Positions 61,526 to 64,000 of a stretch of DNA of 64,000 bases are shown piece by piece. A model generated the notes under the pieces. That model saw nothing but the letters and a program-made list of their open reading frames with translations, ran no database searches and was not told the origin of the DNA. The position numbers and the translations under genes are program-made. This DNA comes from Anseranas semipalmata (taxonomy: Eukaryota; Chordata; Aves; Anseriformes; Anseranatidae): the NCBI GenBank assembly GCA_013399115.1, contig VXAA01004384.1:506795-570794 (forward strand), written 5' to 3'. Position 1 is the stretch's first letter. Every line of letters begins with the position of its first letter.

Positions 61526-64000
61526 CGGCAGTGTGTCTCGTCTTTCCATGATCCCGGAGGATGCTCTCTTTCCTTCCAGGGGCACAGGAAGGTGAAGACC
61601 CCACCGTTAAACCGCAGCTCCCTGCCCGTGTGAGCCGCAGCCTGAGCGGTCAGTGCCAGCACAGGGCCTGGAGCCACTGCCTGCAGATGGCAGTGCCTGC
61701 ACGGAGCTGGCGCACGGTGCAGAGCCCTGCCAGAGCTGGGGGGCCTCAGGAAGGGCCCCCCTCCTTGCACTGCCCTGGCCTTCCCTGGGGGCCCACAGCT
61801 TTGCTGGGCCCAAGTGATTTTTTTTAAAAAAGTACTGTTGGTTTTGGGTGCACTCGCTGCTTCCACTGCTCGGCTCCTGTCTGGGCACCCCTGGGTTTCC
61901 CTGTGCCTGTGGGGTGCTGTTGGGGATGGGGCGTGCACAAGGGGCCGCGTGTGGCCGTGCCCACGCTGGCCCACCATGAGGCTGTGCTGGGTGGCTGATG
62001 CTGCAGCCATGCCGGTGCTGTGCGGCTTTTTTCTTTTTTTTTTTTTTTCTCCCCACAAGTGAAATGCGAAGCAGGGAGAGCAGACAGGCAGAGCCAGTTC
62101 CTGGACGCTGCCTAACCTGCTGCACGTGGGGCACCGCGGAGAGGAAGAGCGTGGCAGGCGGGCGAAGGCTGGCAGGGTGCTGCGGCTGCAGCGGGCACAG
62201 CCGAAATGCCCCGTGTGAGCTGCTGTGTGTGCCAGGGAAGCACGGGGACCGGCGGGGGGACAGCAGTTAGCACTTGTGCACCCATCAGCCCGGCAAATCC
62301 TGTCCCCAGCCTCCTTGTGTGCCCCTGTCGGTGTCACATATAAACCAGCTGCATCTGGCACAGGCCACAGCAACGCTCTGCACCATCACCACTCCCAGAG
62401 AGCAGCGGTTTGGGTGCTGCAGGGTTTTGGTTTCTGTGTTTATTTGGGCACCAGCTGCTTCCCCCGCTTCAAACCAGCTCCTTGCTCTTGCAAACCCCTC
62501 TTTTAGGCAGGTTTTGAGAATAAAAAAAAAACACAACACATTCAGCATCTTTCTTTCTGGGGTCACGGAGGTGTTTGACCCCAGATGGTTTCTGGCAGCT
62601 GCTTTGCCATGAATGATCGTCCTGGTGGCACCGAGGGCTGTGCCAGCATCCCTGCATCAGGACAAGCTCCTGCCTGAAGGCACCGCTCACCAAATAACAG
62701 CCTGGGCAGCAAAGGCCAGGGCAGCGGGGCTTGGGGTTCAGCCCTTGCAGCACCCAGTCCTTGTCTTCCCTCCCTTCGGGGCTGCCGGGGGGCTGGTTGG
62801 CACCCTAGGGCTCTGTCTCTCCGTGGGGCCGGTGCAGGATGCCCCACAGAGCGGGGCTGGTGGGCTTGGGAGGGTGCTTTCCCCCTCCCTCCCTTCCCTC
62901 GCTGTTTGCCCCACTGCCTCGCTGCCGAAGCGACCTTTAGGAAAGGAGGATGTCTATTTGCTGCTGCCCGAAAATGAAGGCTCTTCAGATGGCAGGGCTT
63001 GGAGGCTGGCCAAGGGCAGCTGACTGCTGAGAGCAGCCCTCCCTGGCTCGGCACGCGTCCCGTCCCAGCGCACCCAAAACCATCCCACCACGCCCCCAAA
63101 ACACCCCGTCCCCTCCATCTGGGGCAAAGCAGCTGGGCTGGACCCTGGCCCCGAGCAAACCCAGGGCAGGATGTGGGTCACCCCTAGACCTGAGCCCTTT
63201 GGGGAGGCCCGGGGGTCCGGCAGCTCCCGAGGCCCTGCATCCAGCAGGTGGGAGAGGTGGGCTCCCACCTCCCCTCCCCGGTGCTCTGCCCACGCTTCCC
63301 CAACAGCCTCTGACATCTGCCCACGCGTCCCCCCAGCTCCGCACCCACCTGGGGCAGCCGTGCCACCTCCCCTCCCCAGACTGTCCCTGGCTCAGGCACT
63401 GTTTGGGCCCCCTGGGGGACATGGGGTACCCCTGTGGGACATGGGGTACCCCGGGGTTTGCCGTGCCCGCAGCACTGAGCCCCACAGTGGCTGCTCCCGG
63501 TTGACTGTGGCTGCGCCTGAGCGAGCAAACCCACTGGAGGGGATAAAGCAGAAGTCGGGGGGGCCCCTCCTGACCTCCCAGCATCTGCAGAGCCACAGCC
63601 CGGCAGAGGGCACCGGGGCCCGCGCCGCGGGGGTTTCTCTGCCGTGACGGCTGCAGGGAGAAGCCCAGCGTGATTTTGAATCATGGCTCGTAAAACCCCC
63701 TGCGGCTGAGCCCTGGCACTCTGCTCAGAGACGATAAACCCATTTCCTGTGTCATTTCTTTTTTTTTTCCCCTTCCCCATGTCGAGCCGCTGCCAGCGCT
63801 GCCTCACACCAGAGACCCCCCCGGCCCCACGGCATGCCCCAGGGGCTGCCCACCGCCCCGGCACGCCGCGTCCCCCGGCACACCGCCCGCGCTCGCTGGG
63901 AATGGGACTCCCCGGCACGGCGCGGAGCTGAAAGCGTGCCCTCCCCGCCGCCTGCCACCCAGGCCCCGAAAATGGAAGCAGACACAGGATTTGCATACAG
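61526..64000. other. GC-rich 3' flank without recognised gene
   Basis: 2.5 kb of GC-rich sequence after SEC22B, with a T-rich tract at 62027-62048 and a second A-rich AATAAA (62519-62524) that could be a distal poly(A) site. Several long open frames exist on the minus strand (for example 61321-62373) but their composition is low-complexity and no family is recognised. No clear exon with splice sites and conserved protein seen. Confidence 0.6.
63413..63452 (+). repeat. 2 x 20-base tandem duplication
   Basis: tgggggacatggggtacccc (63413-63432) is followed directly by tgtgggacatggggtacccc (63433-63452); one mismatch. Recent duplication in GC-rich flank. Confidence 0.95.

Noticed and set aside
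61321..62373. 350-codon minus-strand open frame opposite the SEC22B 3' end
   Set aside because: GC-rich, low-complexity, reads through the T-rich tract as lysines, overlaps the SEC22B poly(A) region and resembles no protein family I know.
63184..63996. 270-codon minus-strand open frame at the right edge
   Set aside because: Includes the tandem duplication and a lysine run from a poly-T tract; no recognisable protein.

Overview
This is a vertebrate, most probably avian (at least sauropsid), nuclear window. The genes are split by GT-AG introns, interspersed repeats are sparse, and the only transposon traces I recognise are short decayed CR1 LINE 3' ends. There are no operons, CRISPR arrays or bacterial features. 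It holds two protein-coding genes in head-to-head orientation, separated by a GC-rich block that contains a 664-base run of Ns.

Minus strand, about 1.15-53.15 kb: PACS2 (phosphofurin acidic cluster sorting protein 2), an endosome/ER-mitochondria sorting adaptor. Seventeen consecutive coding exons can be placed to the base, and their phases fit throughout. They encode about 619 residues, roughly the first 70% of the protein. The start codon is probably in the gap. The last exons, carrying the rest of the C-terminal region, lie left of position 1. Intron 1 is about 25.5 kb and contains several CpG-rich islands. Two of these end in strong minus-strand splice donors whose phase would fit exon 2, so they are candidate alternative first exons.

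Plus strand, 57.7-61.5 kb: SEC22B, the R-SNARE of ER-Golgi transport. Its last three coding exons are present (residues 63-215 in human numbering), followed by a 3' UTR of about 1.9 kb with a canonical AATAAA. The first two coding exons (about 62 residues) are not in the visible sequence; they may be in the N gap or may have been lost in assembly.

Between the genes (52.8-55.0 kb) lie a CpG island, G-quadruplex-prone G runs on both sides of the gap, Sp1-type GC boxes, a YY1-like site and two RFX X-box-like palindromes, one a perfect match to GTTNCCNNGGNAAC. This looks like a shared bidirectional promoter, provided the scaffold join across the gap is correct. The last 2.5 kb (61.5-64 kb) is GC-rich flank without a recognisable gene.

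I found no new multi-gene system. The points most worth checking are the PACS2/SEC22B head-to-head arrangement and its missing middle, the phase-compatible alternative first exons, an in-frame competing donor in PACS2 exon 7, and the X-box pair near the shared promoter.
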